NCBI RefSeq assembly: GCF_000213175.1
Contig: NW_009799103.1
Location: 2,892,904-2,956,903 of the forward strand
Length of the DNA: 64,000 bases
Direction: 5' to 3'
From: Neurospora tetrasperma FGSC 2508
Taxonomy: Eukaryota > Ascomycota > Sordariomycetes > Sordariales > Sordariaceae
Part shown: piece by piece, positions 35,660-46,664 of the stretch
Layout: each line of letters opens with the position of its first letter
Position numbering within the stretch: the first letter of the stretch is position 1
Translations under genes and position numbers: made by a program
Notes under the pieces: generated by a model
The model's input: only the letters and a program-made list of their open reading frames with translations
Told to the model about the DNA's origin: nothing
The model's database searches: none

Positions 35660-38600
35660 ATGTTGTTGAAACTGCAGCAGCTCCCCGCTTGGTCGTCCGT
35701 TTGCTCCTCTTCTTCGATACCGGATGGTAGTTTCCGGAGACAGTCCACCGCTGCCGCTCTTGTTGGCGCCGGCGCCGAAGCCGAAAATGTCATCCCCACC
35801 GGCTCTGCGGCTCCGGCCAGACTCGCTCCGTCTCTCGACGCCTCCACCACGGCCGCCATTTCGGCCGATCCGTTCCCTGTGCTAGAGCGAGCTGCGGCTC
35901 AAGGGGAATCGAGCCGTCACGAGAGAGTACCTCATGCTTGGGCACCGGCCAAGCCCACTCCGTCTGTTGCCGCCTCCACCACCTCGGCCGATCCGTCTGT
36001 GGTACTGTGGCATGCGACGCGTGGGGGATTGAGTCGCCGTGAAAGACGACTTCAAGATGAGCCTCCGGTTCCTGGGGTTCAATTGCCCTTTGAGAAAAAG
36101 TTCACGCCGTTTTCGCCTACAAAGACGCTGGCCATGTTCATCAGGCGCAAAGCTCGCAAATATCCACTCGAAAAGTGGTGCGTTCTCCGTGCTCTTGCCA
36201 GCAATAAGTCTCCTCGATTGCCCGGTTGTCTGGCACAATTCATGTTCAAGCAACGTGTAGCGTACTGGCGCAAGTCTCGAGTCTCCTTCTACCACCTTAG
36301 AGGACTTCCAAGCTACCTCGAAACAGAGCAAGAATGGGCAAGGCGCATAAAGCGTCTTGCAATGAAGGGATACAGCACCAGCGATCTCGAAGAGTGGTCA
36401 TGGATTTTAGAAGGAAAAACTGGAGACGAAATCGTCCAGCGCTTCGTCTCCCGTGATACCTTCAAGCCATATTTTCTCATGAACATGGTTCTTGGACGCG
36501 ATAAAAGGATATTCCAAGCGGAGAGCCTCGCCGCCATCTTTGAGTATATCTCCCGACACTACCTGGAACCGAGACAAAAACCTGAACAGCAACGTGTTGG
36601 CCCAGAATTTCGATCTGACGTCTTCAAGATTATGATGTATCGACTCATGTGGCATTGCGCGGCCATATGGCCTGCTGCTCTGATCTCGGTTGCCCATCTC
36701 GTTGCGACATACCTCGAGACCTGCCACGTTGATGTTGGAGGTGATGACCCAGTGAGATGGCAGAGAATAAGATGTCGGATATTTAACAGCGCTCTTTGTG
36801 CGCTTGACAGGAGGACGCCCATCGCTCCTTACAAGCACATCCGTTACAACTGGGAAGCCCAAAAGGTCCTTCTCGCCGCGTCTGTCAGAATGAGACCTCA
36901 CTTGCTGATTACCCAGAACGGCTACCGCTCCATAAGAAGGGTGTTGCTGGGGATGAAGAAAACACCAGCAGAGGAAAAGGCCATGATTCGGTCTGCAAAG
37001 ACCTGGCCACCATACCGTTTGTCGTGGGATGGAGTGGACGAGCAACGCGATCGTGAAGAAGATCTGAGCAGGAGTGCTAAAGCAGGAATCATGATGGTTG
37101 AAAATGGATACCCCTCTCAGCCCATTGATGAGGCGTTGACCAAGCTGGGTGGTTCACTGCCCGGCCGACAGCGCACGATCATGACCAGGACTGACGGACC
37201 ACCCAAATGGAGCAGTCCCAACATGTTTGTCTACGCCACGTGGGTTACAGCCATCGCGGCCACGCGCAACGTTAGGGAGGCCTGGACGGAGTTTCAGAGA
37301 CCTCCTCGACCCAACCTCCAGCCTACTGCCGATGTGTATGCTGCCATGTTGGAGAAGCTGTTTGCAGAGCAAGTGCCCCCAGATAGTCCGCTGCTACCGG
37401 GTGACTCGCGACATTATGTTTTTCCAGTTCATGACGGTAACCTCAGCGCCTATGAGATCTCGAGACTTACTCCCCCGTCTCCTGATGACTTGTATCGACA
37501 AATGCGGGAGCGCAATATCCGACCAAACGACCGTCTCCTCGAGCTTCTACTTCGAAACACCAACTCAATCGAGGCCGGGTTACAATACATCCTGGACGGC
37601 GGGTACAGTGCGATTGCGAGACAAGCTTTGGTTGGGTGGTCCGAGGATGTCGAGCAGCTAAATACCCTCCCCGTTCGCGTATTCGATGCGTGGATCAAGC
37701 TGTTGTGCAAAACGCACTCCAATTACCCAGACCCGGACCCTCAGTCGTTCTCCCATAACCATATCCCACTGGCTATCAAAATCACCAAGCTGTACCAACA
37801 GGGGAACGCAAGGGCTGCCCACCAGGACAAGCGGCCGTGGTACACGATCCTCCGAGCTTTGGCCACCGACAAATACATTGTGAGAGAGGGTGAAGGAACA
37901 ACACATCCACACTTGCATACGCTCAAGGTGTTTATGAAAGCATATCGGCAGACGGTATTCGCAAAAGGCTTGGATACCACCATCTTCGACCTACTGAGTC
38001 TCATGGTACGAAAGTCGACGGTTGCACTGGCATTTGAAACGAGGAAAGCGATGGCTACAGCAACACCAACCGAGAAGTACGGAGATTTGAGAATGGTGCC
38101 AGTGATTCGGCTCGCTGCTCAAAAGCTCCATGCCACTTTCAAAGAGATGGTCAGGCCCATTTCGGTCCCATCCAACGGCAGCGCATCAGCATGTTTCGAG
38201 CTCCCTACGTTACAGTACACGCTGACGGCGCCTCATATATTCCGGTATATGCAAGCTCTAGGATGTCTGGGCAACGCCCAACTGATGTTGAGCTTGGTAA
38301 ACTGGGTGGTCGACTCCTGGCTAGACCCTCGTATTTTGGAGAATGCAAGGGAGCCGGGCGAAACCGAGTATAAGGTCCTGATGCAGACGTTTGCATATTT
38401 TATGGAGATGTGGCCTCATCTACCAGTCAATGATTCGCTACAAACCATGCTGGTCAGAACGAGGCAAAAGCTCGAAGCACTCAGGCAGACACAAGGCTGC
38501 ACTTGGCACATCCCGGCAAAGAGAACGGACGGAGACGTGAAGGGTACGGATGCCGTCGTTGCTGCGCGTTGGCTCAACACACAGCTACATACTGATACTT

Positions 38601-38671
38601 GGCTCAATAAGCCATCCCGAATTGTTAGAAGAGTTAGGCAAGGAGCTTCTGGGGGCAACACAGAACCCTAA
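35660..38671 (+). CDS. Large PPR-like protein, probably mitochondrial
   Basis: Intronless frame of 1003 residues from an ATG at 35660 (MLLKLQQLPAW). The first 120 residues are Ser/Ala/Arg-rich with few acids at the very start, compatible with a mitochondrial presequence, and contain a duplicated segment. The rest is helical and basic. One clear pentatricopeptide-type helix pair is visible at about 608-630 (DDLYRQMRERNIRPNDRLLE), with other helix pairs, such as VYAAMLEKLF near 558, suggesting degenerate repeats. Family knowledge: fungal PPR proteins bind specific mitochondrial transcripts and control their stability or translation. I cannot name an orthologue; the RNA target and location are inference. 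Other helical-repeat families cannot be excluded. Its promoter is shared with the divergent MYST gene, and dim-2 follows 1.2 kb downstream on the same strand. Confidence 0.7.
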   Translation: MLLKLQQLPAWSSVCSSSSIPDGSFRRQSTAAALVGAGAEAENVIPTGSAAPARLAPSLDASTTAAISADPFPVLERAAAQGESSRHERVPHAWAPAKPTPSVAASTTSADPSVVLWHATRGGLSRRERRLQDEPPVPGVQLPFEKKFTPFSPTKTLAMFIRRKARKYPLEKWCVLRALASNKSPRLPGCLAQFMFKQRVAYWRKSRVSFYHLRGLPSYLETEQEWARRIKRLAMKGYSTSDLEEWSWILEGKTGDEIVQRFVSRDTFKPYFLMNMVLGRDKRIFQAESLAAIFEYISRHYLEPRQKPEQQRVGPEFRSDVFKIMMYRLMWHCAAIWPAALISVAHLVATYLETCHVDVGGDDPVRWQRIRCRIFNSALCALDRRTPIAPYKHIRYNWEAQKVLLAASVRMRPHLLITQNGYRSIRRVLLGMKKTPAEEKAMIRSAKTWPPYRLSWDGVDEQRDREEDLSRSAKAGIMMVENGYPSQPIDEALTKLGGSLPGRQRTIMTRTDGPPKWSSPNMFVYATWVTAIAATRNVREAWTEFQRPPRPNLQPTADVYAAMLEKLFAEQVPPDSPLLPGDSRHYVFPVHDGNLSAYEISRLTPPSPDDLYRQMRERNIRPNDRLLELLLRNTNSIEAGLQYILDGGYSAIARQALVGWSEDVEQLNTLPVRVFDAWIKLLCKTHSNYPDPDPQSFSHNHIPLAIKITKLYQQGNARAAHQDKRPWYTILRALATDKYIVREGEGTTHPHLHTLKVFMKAYRQTVFAKGLDTTIFDLLSLMVRKSTVALAFETRKAMATATPTEKYGDLRMVPVIRLAAQKLHATFKEMVRPISVPSNGSASACFELPTLQYTLTAPHIFRYMQALGCLGNAQLMLSLVNWVVDSWLDPRILENAREPGETEYKVLMQTFAYFMEMWPHLPVNDSLQTMLVRTRQKLEALRQTQGCTWHIPAKRTDGDVKGTDAVVAARWLNTQLHTDTWLNKPSRIVRRVRQGASGGNTEP

Positions 38672-39913
38672 AGAAACAGGCATGGCTGAATTTTGAAGCC
38701 GAGAAGATGGACTTGACTGCGGAGAATAAGCGACGATGGAATTACTCCCAACTCTAATCGAGTCATGCGGATACACAGTACGCTGGAACCAAGATACCCT
38801 ACCTAGATAGTAAGCGAGCGAGCAAGGAGCACTTTGGAATATCCGGTCTGCTAGGGTGTCTTTTATGGTGTTTAGTGAATTTGGGTCAAAAAATTTGCAT
38901 TGATGCAGCACCTTGGAAAGTTACAGATTGCTTATGTTAACGGACTGTTCTTGGAACTGTTGAGCGTTGATCATGACATGTCGGCCTGAGTTCCGGTCTG
39001 GATTCCGGGCGCACCGGTGCAACAAACCGGAGATAAGTGGGTCTTCGCCGGTCTTTGGTGGGTCCTGTTTGTGCGGTTGGAGAATCCGCAAACGGCAGGG
39101 ACGCGGGCTTTTTGATTGGGCAATTGATTTTGCTTGGCAGCTGTTTGGTCACAGCTAACCCTCGTCACAACCGTTAAACAAAGAACCCACAGTCGCGGGA
39201 CGCGTTCCTCACGAGGAAGTTCCGTTCGCTGCACATCCCAGTCGAACGAGGAGCCACTCAGTCTCCCACTGCAGTCTTGGGCACGCAAACCCGCAGTCCG
39301 CAACAGGAAGGAAGAGAGGGATTTGGTGGACAAGGGAGGGGAGGAAGAAAAAAAAATGAAATAAAAAAAAAGAAAGATTCCATCCGATTCAAGTTCGTCG
39401 TTGTTTGCGGGTGGTTTGCTGCTCCTCCTTTTACCACGGTCACCCGCCTTTTTGAGACCTCGCTCTTACGTCCACGCGACAGCCAAAATATCTGAACATC
39501 GATGGATATCTGACCACCACTGCTTTTACGTATCGCATCACAACACCAACTCACACATATTAGACTGCAAACGATACGAACACAAAGATTCCTCTTATTG
39601 TCACTTTATTCTATACCCTTCCACAAACCGGCGTTGCTCATACACGATCTGTTACTTTTCATCAATAAACGGGAATTGCTAGAATTTATCACAATTATCT
39701 CACCTTATCATCACCACCAACTCACCTCACTGGAACATGAAATAATTCGAAAAATCCAATATCACAACAAGTCACTAAATGTCTGGGCCAAGACATCCCT
39801 GAATACCTCCTCTCCAGCCGGCTGTCTTTATTCTTGTCATAGGTCCACCCTTGACCTCAACTTTGTTCTTGGCTTCGAGTAGAACTAAGCGCTAGTTCGT
39901 TATCAGCCAAGCC
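38672..39913. promoter_or_regulatory. Upstream region and probable leader of dim-2
   Basis: The 1.24 kb between the PPR-like stop and the dim-2 ATG. An A-rich patch at 39345-39376 is followed by C/T/A-rich leader-like DNA (39420-39900). No other gene supported. Confidence 0.5.
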
Positions 39914-42900
39914 ATGGATTTGCCGGATCGCAGCCATGGGGGCATGTTCATCGACGTACCTGCCGAAACCATGGGCTTTCAAGAAGACTACTTGGACATG
40001 TTCGCGTCCGTTCTCAGCCAGGGTTTGGCTAAAGAGGGTGACTACGTTCACCATCAACCACTCCCGGCAGCCAAAGAGGAGTGCCTCGAGCCCATAGCGG
40101 CGACGACCATCACTCCAAGCCCCGACGACCCTCAACTTCAACTTCAACTCGAGCTCGAGCAGCAATTCCAAACCGAATCCGGTCTAAATGGCCTTGACCC
40201 CGCGCCCGCGCCCGAGTCCGAAGACGAGGCGGATCTCCCTGATGGATTTTCAGATGAGAGCCCAGACGATGACTTTGTGGTCCAGCGTAGTAAGCACATT
40301 ACGGTCGACCTACCAGTATCGACCCTGATAAACCCAAGGTCGACATTTCAAAGAATCGATGAAAACGATAATCTCGTACCGCCTCCACAGTCAACAGCTG
40401 AGCGCGTCGCTGTCGAGGATCTCCTGAAAGCCGCGAAAGCTGCTGGGAAGAATAAAGAAGATTACATCGAATTCGAGCTACACGACTTCAACTTCTACGT
40501 AAACTATGCTTACCACCCTCAAGAAATGCGACCAATCCAGCTTGTAGCGACCAAGGTGCTGCACGACAAGTATTACTTTGACGGAGTGCTGAAATATGGC
40601 AATACCAAGCACTACGTCACGGGCATGCAAGTGCTTGAGCTGCCTGTCGGCAACTACGGTGCGTCTCTGCACAGCGTCAAGGGCCAGATCTGGGTTCGAT
40701 CCAAGCACAATGCTAAGAAGGAGATCTACTACCTCCTCAAGAAGCCCGCATTCGAATACACCAGATATTACCAGCCATTTCTGTGGATTGCAGACCTCGG
40801 AAAACATGTTGTTGACTATTGCACCCGCATGGTGGAAAAAAAGCGCGAGGTCACCCTTGGCTGCTTTAAAAGCGAATTCATCCAGTGGGCTTCCAAGGCT
40901 CATGGGAAGTCAAAGGCTTTCCAGAACTGGCGGGCTCAGCATCCCCGTGATGATTTCCGGACTTCGGTCGCCGCCAACATCGGGTATATCTGGAAGGAGA
41001 TTAATGGCGTGGCAGGCGCCAAGAGGGCAGCGGGAGACCGCCTTTTCCGGGAACTCATGATCGTGAAGCCGGGTCAGTATTTCAGACAGGAGGTTCCTCC
41101 AGGGCCGTTGGTCACCGAAGGCGATCGAACTGTTGCGGCTACCATCGTCACTCCCTACATCAAAGAGTGCTTTGGTCACATGATTCTTGGAAAGGTATTG
41201 CGTCTGGCAGGCGAGGACGCGGAAAAAGAAAAAGCGGTTAAGCTCGCAAAGCGTCTCAAGATAGAAAACAAAAATGACACCAAGGCCGACACCAAGGACG
41301 ATATCATGAATGATACCGCGACAGAAAGTCTGCCGACATCACTTCGGGCCTTGCCAGTTCAAGTGCTAGAGGCCACACCCATTGAGTCGGATATCGTATC
41401 CATCGTATCCTCGGATCTTCCTCCGTCAGAAAACAACCCACCGCCTTTGACAAACGGGAGCGTGAAGCCTAAAGCGAAAGCGAACCCAAAACCAAAACCG
41501 AGCACCCAACCACTCCATGCAGCCCACGTCAAATATTTGAGCCAGGAACTCGTCAACAAGATCAAGGTCGGGGATGTCATTTCAACACCCCGAGATGACA
41601 GTTCAAACACGGACACCAAATGGAAACCAACGGACACGGATGATCACAGGTGGTTTGGCCTTGTTCAAAGAGTACATACCGCCAAGACCAAGAGTGGCCG
41701 TGGCCTTAGTTCAAAGAGTTTCGACGTCATCTGGTTTTATCGACCAGAAGACTCGCCGTGCTGTGCTATGAAATACAAGTGGCGCAACGAACTCTTCCTT
41801 TCCAACCATTGCACGTGTCAGGAAGGCCATTACGCCCGCGTCAAGGGCAACGAGGTGCTTGCGGTCCACCCGGTGGACTGGTTCAGCACCCCGGAAAGCA
41901 ACAAAGGGGAATTTTTCGTTAGGCAATTATATGAGAGCGAGCAACGGCGTTGGATCACATTGCAGAAAGATCATTTGACTTGCTATCATAATCAGCCTCC
42001 GAAACCGCCCACAACTCCATATAAGCCTGGAGATACGGTTCTCGCGACGCTCTCTCCGTCTGACAAGTTTTCGGATCCCTACGAAGTCGTTGAATACTTT
42101 ACGCAAGGGGAGAAAGAGACGGCATTCGTACGGCTCAAAAAACTGTTGCGACGACGAAAGGTCGATCGTCAAGATGCGCCAGCCAACGAGCTGGTCTATA
42201 CCGAAGATTTGGTGGATGTTCGAGCCGAGAGAATTGTAGGCAAGTGCGTCGTGAGATGCTTTCGCCCGGATGAGCGAATCCCAAGTCCATACGATAGAGG
42301 AGGGACGGGGAACATCTTCTTCATCACCCATAGGCAAGATCATGCGGGATGCGTTCCTCTTGACACGTTCCCACCCACTTTGCGTCAAGGATTCAACCCC
42401 TTGGGGAATCTTGGCAAGCCAAAGTTGAGGGGAATGGATCTATACTGCGGCGGTGGTAATTTTGGACGAGGCCTAGAAGAGGGCGGTGTTGTTGAGATGC
42501 GCTGGGCCAACGATATCTGGGACAAGGCCATACATACCTACATGGCCAATACCCCGGATCCGAACAAGACTCACCCTTTTCTTGGCTCCGTGGACGACCT
42601 TCTCCGCCTTGCCCTGGAGGTATGTACCCTCTTGTTTTGAAATAACTTGATTAGCATAAGCCATCCTGACTAACATCTATTAGGGTAAATTCTCCGACAA
42701 TGTGCCCAGGCCCGGTGAAGTCGACTTCATTGCCGCCGGTAGCCCGTGCCCCGGGTTCTCACTGCTTACCCAGGACAAGAAGGTTCTCAACCAAGTCAAG
42801 AACCAATCCCTGGTGGCCTCCTTCGCCTCCTTTGTCGATTTTTACCGACCCAAGTACGGCGTCCTCGAAAATGTCTCGGGCATTGTGCAGACGTTTGTGA

Positions 42901-44336
42901 ACCGGAAGCAAGATGTCCTTTCACAGCTGTTTTGCGCACTTGTTGGCATGGGCTATCAGGCCCAGCTGATCCTCGGAGACGCTTGGGCTCACGGTGCCCC
43001 CCAAAGCCGTGAGCGCGTATTCTTGTACTTTGCGGCTCCCGGTCTCCCTCTTCCGGACCCGCCGCTACCATCTCACTCCCATTACAGAGTCAAGAACCGC
43101 AATATCGGTTTTCTCTGTAATGGGGAATCATATGTTCAAAGAAGCTTCATCCCCACCGCCTTCAAGTTCGTCAGCGCCGGCGAAGGCACCGCCGACCTAC
43201 CCAAAGTCGGGGACGGGAAGCCGGACGCCTGTGTCCCGTTCCCGGATCATCGTCTGGCGTCGGGAATCACGCCCTACATTCGTGCCCAGTATGCCTGCAT
43301 TCCCACCCACCCGTATGGCATGAACTTCATCAAGGCCTGGAACAATGGGAACGGAGTAATGAGCAAGAGCGACAGGGATTTGTTCCCTAGTGAAGGCAAG
43401 ACCCGTACAAGCGATGCATCCGTGGGCTGGAAAAGGCTCAATCCCAAGACGTTGTTCCCTACCGTCACAGCTACTTCTAATCCCAGTGATGCGCGCATGG
43501 GACCTGGGTTGCACTGGGACGAAGACCGGCCGTATACGGTGCAGGAAATGCGTCGGGCGCAAGGGTATCTCGATGAGGAGGTGTTGGTGGGACGGACGAC
43601 AGACCAGTGGAAGCTGGTTGGCAATTCGGTGTCTAGGCATATGGCGTTGGCTATTGGGTTGAAGTTCCGGGAGGCGTGGCTGGGGACGTTGTATGACGAG
43701 AGCGCTGCCGTCGCTACGGCTACTGCTACTACTACTACTGCTGCTGCTGTTGGTGTTACGGTACCGGTTATGGAAGAGCCGAGAGTCGGCACGACGGACT
43801 CTACGAGGCTGTCGAGATCGCCTGTTCATACTGCGGTTGACCTCGACGACTCGAAGAGCGAGAGATCGAGGAGTACCACGCCAGCAACGGTACTTTCGAC
43901 CTCTTCGGCCGCCGGCGATGGGTCGGCGAATGCAGTAGGGTTGGAGGATAACGATAACGACAACATGGAGATGATGGAGGTGACGAGGAAAAGAAGTTCA
44001 CCTGCTGTCGATGAGGAGGGAATGCGACCCAGTAAGGTGCAGAAGGTGGAAGTCACGGTGGCTTCACCAGCATCCAGGAGGTCATCCAGACAAACATCCA
44101 GGAACCCAACCGCCTCCCCATTACCTGAGGCCAGCAAGGCCACAACCCACGAAGCTCCGGCGCCAGAGGAGCCCGAATCAGACGCCGAGTACTACTCTGA
44201 GACGTACGATAAGGAGGGGTTCGATGGTGACTACCACAGTGGCCATGAGGATCAGTATTCGGAGGAGGACGAAGAGGAAGAATACGCGGAACCGGAAACG
44301 ATGACGGTCAACGGCATGACGATTGTCAAGTTGTAG
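39914..44336 (+). CDS. dim-2: DIM-2 cytosine-5 DNA methyltransferase
   Basis: Two exons, 39914-42619 and 42684-44336, with a 64-bp intron (GTATGT, branch CTAAC, acceptor TATTAG), give 1452 residues. The N-terminal 500 residues include an acidic start, LPVSTL (near 137) and PVQVL, which resemble the chromo-shadow-binding sites reported for DIM-2. Two BAH-type regions follow: about 545-665 (HRWFGLVQRV...VIWFYRPED) and 690-800 (YKPGDTVLA). The catalytic domain begins at MDLYCGGGNFGRG (841 on), a variant motif I. It continues with GSPCPGFS (motif IV, nucleophile C924), LENVSG (motif VI, E964), APQSRERVF (motif VIII) and KLVGNSVSRHM (motif X). The tail is acidic and Ser/Thr-rich. Established: in N. 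crassa this enzyme makes all known DNA methylation, recruited by HP1 bound to H3K9me3 laid down by DIM-5 on AT-rich RIP products. All catalytic residues are intact. Confidence 0.98.
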
Positions 44337-46664
44337 TGCGACGAGGTAGTGTCATGTCCGGGACCGTGGGAGTCGTGGGTGGCTTGATGGGTTTGCTGTT
44401 GCTGTTGTGAGTGCTTGTTCCGGAGGCATGGGTCAGTGCGGACAGAGGAGCAGGGAATCAGCATATCGTGGATGAGTAGAGGTATGGGATAAGAGTGTGA
44501 GGGAGAGCATGTGCACGGTTTGAAGAGAAACAATATAAACAGTTCAATTGGATGTGCATAATTTTACAGCATTATTCAAGTAGATGTTTGGCATGGGCGC
44601 TGCTGGATGGCAAGCATTCATTCAGATGGGAGTCTTGGGCGAAACCGTACAAAAACTCAATCTATTGCTAGCACCGGCTCACACGTCGAGAATGACCCAA
44701 GTCTGACTTGGATAACCATCAGCATCATCATCACTTGGAAGGGAAAAAACAGCAGAAGAATGAAGGCGAAGGATGCATCACGGATTTATCATCTCATCCA
44801 GATGGTTGCCAGTCTTGTATACATAGAACCATAGATAGGCCTTTTGGGCCAACATCAAGTCTACAAAATATGCGCCGAGAGGAGATGTCCAAAATCCTGT
44901 AATTTGGAAAATCCTCAAATCTTTCTCATCAAGCGCCGCTACACAGGCCTGCAAGAGCGGGTGTCCGTCCGGTGAGCGGCAAGCACTGCAAGCTCATGGC
45001 AAAAGCAAAGCAAGAAGCAAAAGTGCTGATGTTACATCCGCATCCGCATCCGCCCAACCCCAATGCAGGGGTTTTGTCCTCGATCCAAAAAGAGCCTCAG
45101 GAACACCCCCGTCAGCCGAGAATGATTGGCCCTGAATCGCGGGCGGCTGGAACCCGTTTTGGCGGTTCCAGGCTGGCGCAACCAATGAGGTTCGTGAAAT
45201 GTGAGAGAATGCTTATTTTGGGAAACAAAGGGGGAGGAGAGAGACAAGGGGACTTCGTTGGTTGATGATTTTCTTCTTTTTCATACCCAGTGAGTGACGG
45301 TGAACGACCACCAGTCACTCGCTGATCCCCCTAGTCGAAGACAAAGAACGCTTGGCCATGAAGCGCCCAACATGGACACTAAGAGCTGACTCGATACGAA
45401 TCATATGCGCGGAGAACCTGACTGACGAGGAATGAGGGCGTCTTTGTTAGCAGGGCATCCAGTGAGGAAGAGGCATACTATCTCCCCACGTCCAAGTTGT
45501 GTGCCTGGATCGATATGCCGAGCAAGTGGATATTCACCTAGTGTACAGTATTGACTCCAAAGACGACCAACGACGACTCACAGTGACTGGGCCAGTCGAA
45601 CGAAAAGGTCTAGGCACTTTTTCTTCCATGCGGTACTACGCTTTTCCCCCTCCCCATGTCCATATCCATGGCATATACCGGATAATTAATCACGATGCTT
45701 GGCTGGTCGAGAAAGTTGGCCGCCAGCTATCCAGTGATTTCACGATGCTGCGCAGCGTCTCTTACCATGCCTACATCCATGCCCAATTCTCTGGGCAACC
45801 CGATCCAAAGGACAATCAAGACTGGGGGCCTGGAGAGATTCTCATAGGGCGGCGGCTTTCTCAAAAGAGGAATGGTGCGTGGGTTTCGTGACGCGACATT
45901 ACCTGTCATCGCATCTTGCATCGAGGACCATGTGGTTTTTCTGGAGCTAGCTAGCTAGCTAGCCCAACGAAGAAGAGGCACCTTTGGGGCGGCTTTGTAG
46001 TTGGGCTATGTACTGGCTCATGATATCTTCTCTGCTTTGAACTTTCTGTCTCTTCCTCTTCTCCCTCTTTTCTCCCCATATTTTCTTTGGTCTGTGTGTT
46101 TCCATCATTCTCTGGTTCTGACTTATTGGTTTTTGGAACTTGATCATCTTTGTCTGTTTCTATCAGTTCTCTCCTTTCCTTCACTCGTCATTACTCATCA
46201 TCAGCGTCTGTTTTCACTATACAAGCGTTTACTTCAGTTGTCCCCACACATTCGACTTCCATATTGTTTGGGAATTTAACCGCCCAACACACACATTACA
46301 AATCATATTGGATCCCGTTGGCAAAGGGGAGTAGTAACACAAAGAAGCAATTGATCTCCTTTCGTCAAGTTTACCACCGCTTCCACGAGATCATCCGTCC
46401 TTCGCCCGCCTTACGCCTTCAGGAACAACCGAAGGGGGATCTTAGTTCTATTCGACTGGTCGGTGTCGATCAATTCGATTCTCTCACTTTTACACCATAA
46501 TTTGATTCAACGGAGGATAAACAAGCAAATTTGGGGTTCAATTCAATTTTTCTCTTTTCTCAAAAACCTTCCACGGGTACTCCGGGTCTCAGACCATCGG
46601 TTACACCCATACACGCATATATACTCACTCGAGCATCACAACAACACCAACAACCACCAACGAA
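44337..46664. other. Intergenic, dim-2 3' flank and promoter/leader of the secreted-protein gene
   Basis: No supported gene. A frame at 45499-45891 (130 codons) starts at a non-ATG codon and shows no domain. A GCTAGCTAGCTAGC run is at 45946-45963. From about 46000 to 46660 the DNA is pyrimidine- and A-rich and looks like a long leader of the next gene. Confidence 0.6.
45946..45963. repeat. (AGCT)n palindromic tetranucleotide run
   Basis: Four tandem copies of the self-complementary AGCT/CTAG unit. It is short and intergenic. Confidence 0.8.

Noticed and set aside
43693-44143. Overlapping frames within the dim-2 tail on both strands
   Set aside because: They are shadows of the low-complexity Thr/Ala and Ser-rich C-terminus of DIM-2.
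45499-45891. A 130-codon + strand frame between dim-2 and the secreted-protein gene
   Set aside because: It begins at a non-ATG codon, the first in-frame ATG leaves fewer than 90 codons, and no family pattern is visible.
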